Assembly (NCBI GenBank): GCA_964450115.1
Contig: CAYVCD010000018.1
Coordinates: 1-21,161, forward strand
Reading direction: 5' to 3'
Length of the DNA: 21,161 bases
Source of the DNA: 2-01-FULL-45-10 sp964450115
Lineage (GTDB): Bacteria; Omnitrophota; Gorgyraeia; 2-01-FULL-45-10
Part shown: piece after piece, positions 1 to 8,336 of the stretch
How the letters are laid out: each line of letters opens with the position of its first letter
Position numbering within the stretch: the first letter of the stretch is position 1
Made by a program: the position numbers and the translations under genes
The notes under the pieces: generated by a model
Database searches by the model: none
Seen by the model: the letters and a program-made list of their open reading frames with translations, nothing else
What the model was told of the DNA's origin: nothing

Positions 1-218
1 CCAGAGAGGATAAGTATTCCCTCGATGACGGCAAGGATTTTATGGACGCTTTCGCAAAGAGCGCGAATATAAACCTCCATGTAGAGGTATATTCGGGTGA
101 AGACGTGCACCATGTCCTGGAGGCGGTATTTAAAGCATTCGGCATAGCTATGGATGAAGCGACCCAGGTAGATACGCGCCGCAAAGGGGTGCCTTCAACT
201 AAGGGAAGAATAGACTGA
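1..218 (+). CDS. hisB: Imidazoleglycerol-phosphate dehydratase, C-terminal part
   Basis: Partial gene entering from the left edge; the reading frame begins at base 3 and ends with TGA at 216-218, leaving about 71 residues. The product dehydrates imidazole glycerol phosphate to imidazole acetol phosphate, a middle step of histidine synthesis, in the cytoplasm. The visible tail has the family's second metal-binding stretch, DVHHVLEAVFKAFG, with the paired histidines that bind manganese. It also has the usual terminus, an Arg-Arg-x-Gly-Val followed by PSTKG. Whether the full protein is a stand-alone dehydratase or fused to a histidinol phosphatase cannot be seen, because the N-terminus is outside the window. 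It lies 11 bp upstream of hisH, the normal order in compact his operons, which supports the call. Confidence 0.93.
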   Translation, partial: REDKYSLDDGKDFMDAFAKSANINLHVEVYSGEDVHHVLEAVFKAFGIAMDEATQVDTRRKGVPSTKGRID

Positions 219-229
219 CCGGGAGTCTT

Positions 230-829
230 ATGATCGTAGTAATAGATTACGGGATGGGAAATCTGCACTCTGTCCGAAAGGCGCTTGAGGTAGTCGGCGC
301 AAACGCAAGAGTCTCATCTCGCGCAAAAGATATATTGAAAGCGGATAAGATAGTATTCCCGGGCGTCGGTTCGTTCGGCGAGGCGATGAAGGAATTGAAG
401 AGGCGTAAGCTCGTCCAGCCGATAAAGGACGCGATCGCTGAGGGAAAGCCTTTCCTTGGGTTATGCCTTGGACTACAGCTTCTCTTTGAAAGAAGTGAAG
501 AGGCGCCGGGAGTCAAAGGGCTTGGGGTGCTTAAGGGCGAAGTGAAAAGATTTAAACTTAAAGGCTTTAAAGTTCCCCATATGGGCTGGAACAGCATTAA
601 AAACAAGAGATCGGATATTTTTGATAAAGTTCCCGATAACTCATATATGTACTTCGTCCACTCGTACTATGTGAAGCCGAAGGATAAAAAGGTTGTGTTG
701 TCTACAACCAGCTATGGCATAGACTTCGCGTCGGGTGTATGTAAAGATAACGTCTATGCGTTTCAATTCCATCCTGAGAAGAGCCAGGCGCTTGGATTGA
801 AGATTTTAAAGAATTTTGTGGAACTATGA
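230..829 (+). CDS. hisH: Imidazole glycerol phosphate synthase, glutamine amidotransferase subunit
   Basis: HisH hydrolyses glutamine and channels ammonia to HisF, making IGP and AICAR from PRFAR. At 199 residues it has the normal family length. The class I amidotransferase triad is complete: the nucleophile Cys79 in GLCLGLQLLFE, and His181 and Glu183 in FQFHPEKSQ. The oxyanion-hole region reads PGVGSFG (44-50). The ATG at 230 is preceded by GGGAG at 221-225, a plausible ribosome binding site only four bases away. The stop TGA overlaps the double ATG of hisA, so the two are probably translationally coupled. HisH and TrpG share this fold, but the HisH-type context and its match to HisF further down decide the identity. 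Confidence 0.97.
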   Translation: MIVVIDYGMGNLHSVRKALEVVGANARVSSRAKDILKADKIVFPGVGSFGEAMKELKRRKLVQPIKDAIAEGKPFLGLCLGLQLLFERSEEAPGVKGLGVLKGEVKRFKLKGFKVPHMGWNSIKNKRSDIFDKVPDNSYMYFVHSYYVKPKDKKVVLSTTSYGIDFASGVCKDNVYAFQFHPEKSQALGLKILKNFVEL

Positions 830-1557
830 TGAAAGTTATTCCGGCGATAGATATTAGGGGCGGCAAGGTCGTACGTCTCACCCAGGGCAAGGCAGAGCGC
901 GAGACCATCTATTTTGATTCACCCCTGGAGGTTGCCAGGATGTGGGCTGCCCAGGGCGCGGAGCTTATTCACGTGGTAGATCTCGACGGAGCTATAGAGG
1001 GAAACCCGATGAGCCTGGAACAGATCAAGGAGATCGCCAACAGCGTTGATGTGAAGATAGAGCTCGGCGGCGGCATACGGAGCCTAGAGACGATACAGAG
1101 CTTGATCGATGCAGGCGTTGAGAAAGTGGTCATAGGCACCAAGGCATTGGAAGAAGATTTCATATCTAAAGCATCGAAGAGGTTTGGCAATAGGATAGTT
1201 GTCGGTATAGACGCGAGGGATGGAATGGTCCTTACGAAGGGGTGGCTCTTTAAGACCAAGATGAAGGCGGTGGATCTTACCGAAAAGATAGCCTCTCTCG
1301 GAGTCAAGACGATAAATTATACCGATGTTTCGAGAGACGGGATGCTTAAAGGACCTAATTTAGACAGCCTTAAGGATATTTTGAAAGTTAAGGACATAGA
1401 TATCATAGCGTCCGGCGGTGTTTCTACTATAGATGACGTTAAACGTCTTAAGGCTCTCGAAGGCGCGGGGCTTCAAGGGATGATAATAGGCAAGGCATTA
1501 TACGAAAAGACGATAGATCTGAAGGAAGCGATACGGGTATGCTCACAAAAAGAATAA
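826..1557 (+). CDS. hisA: ProFAR isomerase (HisA)
   Basis: HisA opens the ribose ring of ProFAR by an Amadori rearrangement to give PRFAR, the substrate of HisH/HisF. It is a (beta-alpha)8 barrel of 243 residues, the usual length. The N-terminal catalytic aspartate is in PAIDIRGGK (Asp9) and the second is in VVGIDARDG (Asp129). Phosphate-binding glycines are seen in LGGGIRS (80-86) and in ASGGVST near residue 196. Two adjacent ATG codons (826 and 829) could both serve as start; the first overlaps the hisH stop. Its last 19 bases overlap the start of hisF, the deepest overlap in this window. A separate trpF is present, so this need not be a dual-function PriA. Confidence 0.96.
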   Translation: MMKVIPAIDIRGGKVVRLTQGKAERETIYFDSPLEVARMWAAQGAELIHVVDLDGAIEGNPMSLEQIKEIANSVDVKIELGGGIRSLETIQSLIDAGVEKVVIGTKALEEDFISKASKRFGNRIVVGIDARDGMVLTKGWLFKTKMKAVDLTEKIASLGVKTINYTDVSRDGMLKGPNLDSLKDILKVKDIDIIASGGVSTIDDVKRLKALEGAGLQGMIIGKALYEKTIDLKEAIRVCSQKE

Positions 1558-2309
1558 TACCCTGCCTGGACGTTAAGGACGGGCGGGTAGTGAAAGGCGT
1601 GAACTTCGTGAACCTGCGCGATGCGGGTGACGCGGTCGAGAACGCGCGTTTTTACGATAAAGAGGGCGCGGATGAGATCGTCTTTCTGGATATCACGGCA
1701 AGCCACGAGAAGCGTAAAACGACTATAAAATTAGCGAATAAAGTGGCGGAGTCGATATTTCTGCCTTTTACCGTAGGAGGCGGGATAAGCACCGTAGACG
1801 ATATCAGGAACCTCTTAAATGCCGGCTGCGATAAAGTGTCGATAAATACGGCTGCGGTCAAGAGGCCGGGTTTTATAAGAGAGTCATCGAAAAGATTCGG
1901 AAGCCAGTGTATCGTAGTGGCGATGGACGCGAGGTGCAGAGTGAAGACCAAGGATAGACAGAAGTGGGAGATATATATAAACGGAGGACGTACGCCCACG
2001 GGTCTTGACGCTATACAATGGGCCAAAAAGGCAGAAAGCCTCGGCGCCGGTGAAATACTTCTGACTAGTATGGACTATGACGGCACAAAAGAAGGTTATG
2101 ATATAGAATTGACCGGATTGATAAGTGAATCTGTAAAGATCCCGGTCATCGCGTCAGGCGGCGCCGGTAATTTAGATCATCTTTACGAAGCATTGACCGA
2201 GGGTAAAGCAGACGCCGTTTTGGCAGCTTCAATATTTCATTTCAGGACTTATTCCGTAGGCGAAGCAAAGGCCTATTTGAAGAAGAAAGGAGTAAAGGTA
2301 AGATTATGA
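1539..2309 (+). CDS. hisF: Imidazole glycerol phosphate synthase, cyclase subunit
   Basis: HisF is the cyclase half of IGP synthase; it takes ammonia from HisH through its barrel and forms imidazole glycerol phosphate and AICAR, which links histidine to purine synthesis. At 256 residues it is full length. Asp11 in IPCLDVKDGRVVKG and Asp130 in VAMDARC match the two catalytic aspartates of the family. Phosphate-loop glycines occur in VGGGIST (79-85) and ASGGAGN. The start ATG lies inside the end of hisA in another frame, so translation of the two is likely linked. The stop TGA overlaps the ATG of hisI by four bases. Relationship to HisA as an ancient duplicated barrel is well known for these families. 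Confidence 0.97.
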   Translation: MLTKRIIPCLDVKDGRVVKGVNFVNLRDAGDAVENARFYDKEGADEIVFLDITASHEKRKTTIKLANKVAESIFLPFTVGGGISTVDDIRNLLNAGCDKVSINTAAVKRPGFIRESSKRFGSQCIVVAMDARCRVKTKDRQKWEIYINGGRTPTGLDAIQWAKKAESLGAGEILLTSMDYDGTKEGYDIELTGLISESVKIPVIASGGAGNLDHLYEALTEGKADAVLAASIFHFRTYSVGEAKAYLKKKGVKVRL

Positions 2310-2695
2310 ATATTAACAAGATCTTAGAGAAGATAAAATTCGATGAGAAGGGGCTGATACCCTCGATCATTCAGGATGAGGTCTCCGGAGAGGTACTGAC
2401 CCTTTGCTACATGAATAAGGAAGCTTTGCAGAAGACGCTCGAAGAGGGCAAGATATATGTCTTCAGGCGCTCAAAAGGAAAGCTTATGCTGAAGGGCGAG
2501 ACTAGCGGATGCATCCAGATCGTGAGAAAAGTTAATATAGATTGCGAAGGAAACTCACTTCTATTCGAGGTCGAGCAGGTCAAGGCGGGCTGCCACGAAG
2601 GATACTTCAGCTGCTACTTCCGCCAGATGGATAAAGACGGCAATATTAGTGTAATGGCCGAACGCATATTCGACCCGAAGCAGGTGTATAAATAA
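2306..2695 (+). CDS. hisI: Phosphoribosyl-AMP cyclohydrolase (HisI only, no HisE domain)
   Basis: HisI opens the adenine ring of phosphoribosyl-AMP, giving ProFAR, the substrate of HisA. At 129 residues this is the cyclohydrolase domain alone; no HisE pyrophosphohydrolase domain follows, since trpE begins at the stop codon. The KGETSG motif is at 63-68, and the three zinc cysteines are at 80, 96 and 103 with the family spacing of 16 and 7. The usual magnesium-binding Asp-Cys-Asp-x-Asp motif reads Asp79-Cys80-Glu81-Gly82-Asn83 here, so two of three acidic ligands differ. The rest of the domain is well conserved and the position in the operon is right, so I expect activity, but this is inferred. 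The gene overlaps hisF by four bases and trpE by one. Confidence 0.93.
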   Translation: MNINKILEKIKFDEKGLIPSIIQDEVSGEVLTLCYMNKEALQKTLEEGKIYVFRRSKGKLMLKGETSGCIQIVRKVNIDCEGNSLLFEVEQVKAGCHEGYFSCYFRQMDKDGNISVMAERIFDPKQVYK

Positions 2696-4179
2696 TGTAC
2701 TATCCGGGTAAGGAAGAGTTTATAGAGCTATCCAAGAAAGGGAATCTCATCCCGGTCTATCGTGACATATTGACCGATTTCGAGACGCCTTTATCGGCAT
2801 TTGCCAAGATAGATAAGAGCGACTACTCGTTCCTGCTCGAATCCGTAGAAGGCGGTGAGAGGCTCGCGCGCTATTCCATATTGGGAAGCGATCCGTCCCT
2901 GATATTCTCCAGTAAAGGGACTAAGATTACGCTTACCGAAGGCAAGATATCTTCAAACTATACAACAAAGTCCGATCCTATCGGGGAGCTTAAGAAGATA
3001 TTGAATAGATATAAATTCGTGGAGGTGAAGGGATTACCGCGTTTTTCAGGTGGGTTAGTGGGGTTTTTCGGATACGACATGGTCAGGTTCATAGAAAATA
3101 TACCGGCCAAAAATCCCGACGACCTGAACCTGCCTGACTGCGTATTTATGCTGACCGACACCCTTCTTATATTCGATCATGTGGACCACAAGATAAAGAT
3201 AATATCGAACGTACACGTGGATGGCGACCCTGCTCTTGCGTATGACAAAGCCGTAAAAAGAATAGAAAAAATAGTCGGTTATCTTAAAGGCCCGATGCCT
3301 AAGATAGATTACTCCGTTTCATCCAAGAAGAGGCCGCATCCGGACCTCTTAAAATCCAACATTACCAAGACGCAATTTGAGACGATGGTCAAGAAGGCAA
3401 AGAAGCATATCGAGGACGGAGATATAATACAGACGGTCATTTCGCAGCGTTTGAAGCTTGCCATAGATTGCCATCCTTTCCAGGTTTACAGGGCGCTGCG
3501 CTCAATAAACCCTTCGCCTTACATGTACTATCTTAAATTCAACGACTTCTTTCTCGTCGGATCATCTCCGGAGATCATGGTGCGCTGTGAGGACGGCCTG
3601 GCGGAAGTCAGGCCCATAGCCGGAACGCGCCCGCGCGGCAGCTCGGCCGAAGAGGACGAACTGCTCATAAAAGACCTATTGGCGGATCCTAAGGAGAGAG
3701 CCGAGCATATAATGTTAGTAGATCTCGGGCGTAATGATATAGGAAGAGTTTGTGAATTCAAAACGATAAAAGTATCTGAGCTCATGACGGTCGAGAAGTA
3801 TTCTCATGTCATGCATATAGTGAGTGATGTTTCAGGCAGGCTGAAGAAAGATAAGGACTCGTTCGATCTCTTCAGAGCTACATTCCCGGCCGGAACCGTT
3901 ACGGGCGCCCCAAAGGTCAGGGCGATGGAGATCATAGAGGAGCTGGAGAATATGAGGCGAGGGCCGTACGCGGGAAGCGTAGGGTATTTCAGTTTTTCTG
4001 GCAATCTCGACACATGCATAACGATCCGCACCGTTGTCATAAAAGGCAAGAACGCTTATATACAGGCCGGAGCCGGGATAGTGGCTGATTCTGATCCGGA
4101 GAAAGAGTTTGAAGAGACCCTCAATAAGGCCAAGGCGCTGTTAAAGGCGATAGAGATGGCCGAGAAGGGGCTGGAATGA
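2695..4179 (+). CDS. trpE: Anthranilate synthase component I
   Basis: TrpE converts chorismate to anthranilate using ammonia supplied by TrpG, the committed step to tryptophan. At 494 residues it is a full-length chorismate-binding protein. The N-terminal LLES motif (47-50) is the tryptophan-binding feedback site in known TrpE proteins, so end-product inhibition is likely. The catalytic C-terminal domain shows RPIAGTRPRG, the ERAEHIMLVDLGRND stretch and FPAGTVTGAPK, all typical of anthranilate synthase. An aminodeoxychorismate synthase (PabB) is the main alternative, but the LLES motif and the complete trp operon downstream argue against it. ATG shares one base with the hisI stop codon, so no leader or attenuator can sit directly before it. 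Its end overlaps trpG by four bases. Confidence 0.97.
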   Translation: MYYPGKEEFIELSKKGNLIPVYRDILTDFETPLSAFAKIDKSDYSFLLESVEGGERLARYSILGSDPSLIFSSKGTKITLTEGKISSNYTTKSDPIGELKKILNRYKFVEVKGLPRFSGGLVGFFGYDMVRFIENIPAKNPDDLNLPDCVFMLTDTLLIFDHVDHKIKIISNVHVDGDPALAYDKAVKRIEKIVGYLKGPMPKIDYSVSSKKRPHPDLLKSNITKTQFETMVKKAKKHIEDGDIIQTVISQRLKLAIDCHPFQVYRALRSINPSPYMYYLKFNDFFLVGSSPEIMVRCEDGLAEVRPIAGTRPRGSSAEEDELLIKDLLADPKERAEHIMLVDLGRNDIGRVCEFKTIKVSELMTVEKYSHVMHIVSDVSGRLKKDKDSFDLFRATFPAGTVTGAPKVRAMEIIEELENMRRGPYAGSVGYFSFSGNLDTCITIRTVVIKGKNAYIQAGAGIVADSDPEKEFEETLNKAKALLKAIEMAEKGLE

Positions 4180-4745
4180 TACTTATAATAGACAACTACG
4201 ATTCGTTCACTTATAATCTCGTGCAATATTTCGGGGAGCTTGGGGCGGAATTAGAGGTCTATCGTAACGATAAGATCTCAATAGACGAGGTCAAGAGTAA
4301 GTCACCCGATAAGATAGTCATCTCTCCGGGTCCGGGTGAGCCCAAGAATGCCGGGATATCGGAGTCTCTTATAAGGATACTTGGTGGCAAGGTCCCATTG
4401 CTAGGCGTTTGCCTCGGGCACCAGGCCATAGGAGAGGTCTTCGGAGGGAGAATAGTCCACGCGAAGAATATAATGCACGGCAAGACGTCGCTTATTTATC
4501 ATGATGGAAAAGAGATATTCGAGGGCATAAAAAATCCCTTTGAGGCTACGAGATATCATTCGCTCGTGGTGGAACGCAAGACCCTGCCAAATATTTTAAA
4601 GATCACCGCTGAAACTAAAGACGGTGATGACGAGATAATGGGCCTGAAGCATAAAGATCATCCTGTGTGGGGAGTCCAGTTCCATCCAGAGTCTATATTG
4701 ACGGGTGAGGGGATGAAGATATTAAGCAACTTCTTAAAATTATAG
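4176..4745 (+). CDS. trpG: Anthranilate synthase component II (glutamine amidotransferase)
   Basis: TrpG supplies ammonia from glutamine to TrpE. The class I amidotransferase triad is complete: Cys79 in LLGVCLGHQAIGE, His170 and Glu172 in VQFHPESIL. The N-terminus IDNYDSFTYNL and the SPGPGEP loop (50-56) are characteristic of TrpG/PabA. It is a stand-alone 189-residue protein, not fused to TrpD as in enterobacteria. If the genome has pabB but no separate pabA, this subunit may also serve folate synthesis; that cannot be judged here. The ATG overlaps the trpE stop (ATGA), which suits a 1:1 complex made by coupled translation. Eight bases separate it from trpD. Confidence 0.96.
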   Translation: MILIIDNYDSFTYNLVQYFGELGAELEVYRNDKISIDEVKSKSPDKIVISPGPGEPKNAGISESLIRILGGKVPLLGVCLGHQAIGEVFGGRIVHAKNIMHGKTSLIYHDGKEIFEGIKNPFEATRYHSLVVERKTLPNILKITAETKDGDDEIMGLKHKDHPVWGVQFHPESILTGEGMKILSNFLKL

Positions 4746-4753
4746 AGATAGAT

Positions 4754-5764
4754 ATGATAAAGGTGGCTATAGAAAAAGTTTCTAATAATATTGATCTTAC
4801 GGAGAACGAGACCAGGGAAGTTTTTAACGAGATAATGTCCGGCAGTTCCTCTCATGAAGAGATCGTTCATTTTTTGAGGGCACTGCGCGACAAAGGTGAG
4901 ACCATAGGTGAGATAACGGGCGCGGCAAAGGTCATGCTAGAAAAAGCCGAGCGTGTGAATGCGGGCATAGGTCTTGTAGATACATGCGGTACGGGCGGCA
5001 CCGGCATCAACACGTTTAATATATCTACGATTGCTGCGTTCGTTATAGCGGGATGCGGCGTCAAGGTAGCGAAGCACGGAAACAGAAGCTCATCGAATCA
5101 GTGCGGCTCGGCGGATGTCCTGGAAGCCCTCGGGGTCAAGATAGAGCTGCCTTCAGCGATGGTGTGCAGATGCATTATCGACTTGGGCGTAGGTTTCATC
5201 TACGCGCCGCTCTTTCACAGCGCTACAAAGCATGCGGCTAAGCCCAGAAAAGAGATCGGAGGCAGGACCATATTCAATATCCTTGGGCCATTATCCAATC
5301 CTGCCATGGTGAGCGGCCAGGTTATAGGTGTCTATAACGAGAAACTTACCGAAGTCCTGGCTAATGTATTGAAAAATCTGGGTTTGAAGAGAGCGTTGGT
5401 AGTCTACGGCATGGACTCTCTCGATGAGATAAGCATTACGGGCAAAACTAAAGTAACCGAATTGAACGGTGGCAAGATAGATACATATTACATAAACCCT
5501 GAAGATTTCGGAATAAAGAGGGCAAGCCTTGCGGATATCAAAGGCGGAACGGCAAACGATAATGCCGATATAATGCTATCTATTTTAAAAGGAGAGCGCG
5601 GACCGAGGCGTGATATAGTCCTCCTGAACGCGGCCGCGGCGCTTATTGTGGCAGGCAAGGTAAAGGATCTTAAGGAAGGGATAATACTGTCGGAGAAGTC
5701 GATAGATTCCGGCGCCGCCCTAGAGAAGCTGGAACGACTGATAGAGCTGACAAACAAGATATGA
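4754..5764 (+). CDS. trpD: Anthranilate phosphoribosyltransferase
   Basis: TrpD transfers phosphoribose from PRPP to anthranilate, giving phosphoribosylanthranilate. It is 336 residues, the normal size for the stand-alone enzyme. The PRPP-binding glycine loop DTCGTGGTG lies at 76-84, and the anthranilate/PRPP segment KHGNRSSSNQCGSAD begins at residue 107; these are the strongest family signatures. A further conserved stretch near residue 165 covers the hinge of the two-domain class IV phosphoribosyltransferase fold. The ATG at 4754 follows trpG by eight bases, with only weak purine-rich sequence upstream. The stop TGA overlaps the trpC ATG by four bases. Thymidine phosphorylase is a distant relative, but the motifs above are those of TrpD. 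Confidence 0.96.
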   Translation: MIKVAIEKVSNNIDLTENETREVFNEIMSGSSSHEEIVHFLRALRDKGETIGEITGAAKVMLEKAERVNAGIGLVDTCGTGGTGINTFNISTIAAFVIAGCGVKVAKHGNRSSSNQCGSADVLEALGVKIELPSAMVCRCIIDLGVGFIYAPLFHSATKHAAKPRKEIGGRTIFNILGPLSNPAMVSGQVIGVYNEKLTEVLANVLKNLGLKRALVVYGMDSLDEISITGKTKVTELNGGKIDTYYINPEDFGIKRASLADIKGGTANDNADIMLSILKGERGPRRDIVLLNAAAALIVAGKVKDLKEGIILSEKSIDSGAALEKLERLIELTNKI

Positions 5765-6537
5765 TACTTTCAAGGATCATAGAAGATAAGAGAAAAGTGG
5801 TCGACGAGGCAAAGAGAGTCAAGCCTCAAAGCGATCTCGTAAAAGAGACGAAGAGCCTGTCGGTAAGAAGTTCTTTTAAGAAGAACATATCGCGGCCGCA
5901 CCACATAAATCTTATAGCCGAGATAAAGAAGGCATCGCCTTCCAAAGGTATATTGAGAGGCGACTTTAATCCGGTGAAGATAGCCATAACTTATCAGGCC
6001 AACGGTGCGAGCGCGATATCCGTACTTACAGATGAGAGGTTCTTTGAAGGCAGATTGGAATATATACCGAAGGTGCGCCAGAACGTATCGATACCCATAT
6101 TGAGAAAAGATTTTTTTATCGATGAGTATCAGATATATGAGACCGTTCTCTCCGGAGCCGAAGCGATATTGCTCATCCCGGAGATACTTTCTATAGCGGA
6201 GTTGACCAAGTTCTATAATCTTGCGACCGAGCTCGGGCTTGACTGCCTTGTCGAGGTGCATAATGAAGAGGATGTCGAGAAGGCGCTCGCCATAGGGGCG
6301 TCCATAATAGGTATAAATAATAGAGACTTGCATACATTTAAAGTGGACTTAGGGGTTACACAGCGCCTCAAAAGGCTGATCCCGCAGAATAAGACAATAG
6401 TATCCGAGAGCGGGATAAAGAGCTATGAGGATATCATGTTCCTGAAGTCGCTCGGCATAAACGCAGTATTGGTGGGAGAGGCGTTCATGGAGGCGGATGA
6501 TATAGCCGCCAAGATGAGAGAGATGATGCATTTTTAA
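5761..6537 (+). CDS. trpC: Indole-3-glycerol phosphate synthase
   Basis: TrpC closes the indole ring, turning CdRP into indole-3-glycerol phosphate with loss of CO2. At 258 residues it is a single-domain enzyme, separate from TrpF. Catalytic residues by motif are Glu54 and Lys56 in AEIKKASPSKG, Lys116 in LRKDFFID, Glu165 in LVEVHNEED and Asn186 in IGINNRDL. The phosphate site is VSESGI near residue 220. The start overlaps the trpD stop, and trpF follows after three bases. The opposite strand has a 187-codon open frame under this gene, which I treat as a shadow caused by codon bias. Confidence 0.97.
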   Translation: MILSRIIEDKRKVVDEAKRVKPQSDLVKETKSLSVRSSFKKNISRPHHINLIAEIKKASPSKGILRGDFNPVKIAITYQANGASAISVLTDERFFEGRLEYIPKVRQNVSIPILRKDFFIDEYQIYETVLSGAEAILLIPEILSIAELTKFYNLATELGLDCLVEVHNEEDVEKALAIGASIIGINNRDLHTFKVDLGVTQRLKRLIPQNKTIVSESGIKSYEDIMFLKSLGINAVLVGEAFMEADDIAAKMREMMHF

Positions 6538-6540
6538 TCT

Positions 6541-7161
6541 ATGACCAAGATAAAGATCTGCGGGATAACGAATAAGAGAGACGCGATAGCCGCGGCCGGG
6601 CTCATGCCCGATATGATCGGGTTCGTATTTTATGCCGGGTCCAAGAGATATGTGGAGCCCAGGATCGTGAGAGATATCGTGAACGAGCTTCCTCCTTCCG
6701 TGTTAAAGGTCGGCGTCTTTGTGAACGAAGATAGCCAAAAGGTCTTAAAGATAGCCGAGGATTGTTCGCTCGATATGCTGCAGTTCCATGGCGATGAAAG
6801 CCCGGATTATTGCGCCGGGTTTAAGGATGATCATAAGGTGATCAAGGCCTTCAGGATAAAGGACTCGGGCAGCCTCAAAGGGATAAACGATTATAATACA
6901 GACTTTTACATGCTAGACACATATTCTTCCAAGGATAAAGGTGGAACGGGTGAAAAATTTGACTGGAAGATCATAGAGAGCTTCGAATTCTTAAGGCCGG
7001 TCATATTATCCGGCGGACTTACTCCCGACAATGTGCGCGAAGCTATTGAAAAATTTGCGCCGTATGGAGTAGACGTATCGAGCGGGTTAGAGGTTTCGGC
7101 CGGTAAAAAGGATCTGGCTCTTATGAAGAAGTTTATGGAAAACGTGAGGAAGGTCAGATGA
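6541..7161 (+). CDS. trpF: Phosphoribosylanthranilate isomerase
   Basis: TrpF performs the Amadori rearrangement of phosphoribosylanthranilate to CdRP, the substrate of TrpC. It is 206 residues, full length for the monofunctional enzyme. The general base Cys7 sits in KICGIT and the general acid Asp126 in YMLDTYS. Other family blocks are GFVFYAGSKRYV (27-38), LQFHGDE and ILSGGLTPDNV, followed by GVDVSSGLE for phosphate binding. Although TrpF acts before TrpC, its gene lies after trpC, the common bacterial order. ATG of trpB overlaps its stop by four bases. Presence of both trpF and hisA means the two isomerase reactions are served by separate enzymes. Confidence 0.97.
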   Translation: MTKIKICGITNKRDAIAAAGLMPDMIGFVFYAGSKRYVEPRIVRDIVNELPPSVLKVGVFVNEDSQKVLKIAEDCSLDMLQFHGDESPDYCAGFKDDHKVIKAFRIKDSGSLKGINDYNTDFYMLDTYSSKDKGGTGEKFDWKIIESFEFLRPVILSGGLTPDNVREAIEKFAPYGVDVSSGLEVSAGKKDLALMKKFMENVRKVR

Positions 7162-8333
7162 GATATCCCGATAGGCATGGCTACTTTGGTAATTTTGGAG
7201 GGAAATTCGTCCCTGAGACGCTGATGACGGCTCTCGGTGAGCTTGAGGCGGCGTATAAAAAGGCCGGATCGTCACGAGCGTTCAAGGAAGAGCTCGATCG
7301 ATATCTGAAAGATTACGCGGGCAGGCCCACTCCTTTATATTTTGCCGAAAGACTGACAAAGAGAGCGAATGGCGCAAGGATATATCTAAAGAGGGAAGAT
7401 CTTCTTCATACGGGCGCCCATAAGATAAATAATACACTCGGACAGGTGCTGCTTGCCAAAAAGATGGGAAAGTCGCGGGTCATCGCCGAGACGGGCGCCG
7501 GGCAACACGGCGTGGCAACGGCCACTGTTGCCGCGCTCTTCGGCTTAGAGTGTGAGATATTCATGGGCGAGGAGGATATAAAGCGGCAGTCCGTAAACGT
7601 ATTTAAGATGAAGCTATTAAAGGCGAAAGTCACTCCCGTTTCGAGCGGCTCAAAGACTTTAAAAGACGCGATGAACGAAGCTATAAGGAATTGGGTGACG
7701 AATGTCCGGACCACATACTATTGTATCGGCTCCGTAGCGGGGCCTCATCCTTACCCGGGTATGGTCAGGGATTTTCAGTCTGTTATAGGCGAGGAAGCCA
7801 GGGCGCAAAGCCTAAAGATCTTTAAGAGACTGCCGGACCACATAGTGGCTTGTGTCGGCGGCGGGTCGAACGCAATGGGCATATTCTATTCATTCCTTAA
7901 AGATAAAGTGAAGCTCACCGGAGTGGAAGCGGCCGGCTTGGGGCTTGGCACCGGTAAGCATGCCGCTACATTATGTAAAGGCTCCATCGGGGTATTGCAC
8001 GGCTCGAAGAGCTATATATTGCAGGACGACGACGGGCAGATCGAGATAGCCCATTCTATCTCTGCTGGACTGGACTATCCGGGCGTAGGGCCGGAACATT
8101 CCGAGCTTATGGAGTCAGGCCGCGCCGAATACGCCGCGGTGACCGATAAGCAGGCGCTTGAAGGATTCAAGATGCTTACAGAGCTCGAGGGGATAATCCC
8201 TGCGCTCGAATCGTCACATGCTATTTATTATGCGTCGAAGCTTGCAAAGAGGCTGCCTAAAGATAAGATCATCGTCTGCTGCCTTTCCGGAAGAGGCGAC
8301 AAGGATATAGATATAGTAAGAGGAGTGCTGTAA
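7158..8333 (+). CDS. trpB: Tryptophan synthase beta chain
   Basis: TrpB condenses indole with serine using pyridoxal phosphate, in an alpha2-beta2 complex with TrpA. At 391 residues it has the length of the TrpB1 type that partners TrpA. The N-terminus DRHGYFGNFGGKFVPETLM is typical. Lys89, which binds the cofactor, is in GAHKINNTLGQ; Glu111 opens the ETGAGQHG block; the phosphate-binding GGGSNAMG is at 234-241; and an ESSHA motif lies near residue 350. The start overlaps trpF by four bases. Unusually, its partner trpA is not next: an unrelated 399-bp gene starts three bases after the trpB stop. Confidence 0.98.
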   Translation: MRYPDRHGYFGNFGGKFVPETLMTALGELEAAYKKAGSSRAFKEELDRYLKDYAGRPTPLYFAERLTKRANGARIYLKREDLLHTGAHKINNTLGQVLLAKKMGKSRVIAETGAGQHGVATATVAALFGLECEIFMGEEDIKRQSVNVFKMKLLKAKVTPVSSGSKTLKDAMNEAIRNWVTNVRTTYYCIGSVAGPHPYPGMVRDFQSVIGEEARAQSLKIFKRLPDHIVACVGGGSNAMGIFYSFLKDKVKLTGVEAAGLGLGTGKHAATLCKGSIGVLHGSKSYILQDDDGQIEIAHSISAGLDYPGVGPEHSELMESGRAEYAAVTDKQALEGFKMLTELEGIIPALESSHAIYYASKLAKRLPKDKIIVCCLSGRGDKDIDIVRGVL

Positions 8334-8336
8334 CTC

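Noticed and set aside
5053..5241. 62-codon plus-strand frame inside trpD
   Set aside because: It is out of frame with trpD, which is intact across this region and carries its most conserved motif here.
5770..6333. 187-codon open frame on the minus strand under trpC
   Set aside because: It is fully antisense to a well-supported trpC. Its composition (rich in Tyr, Leu, Arg) is the mirror of ATA/AAG/GAG-rich sense codons, and no family motif is visible.
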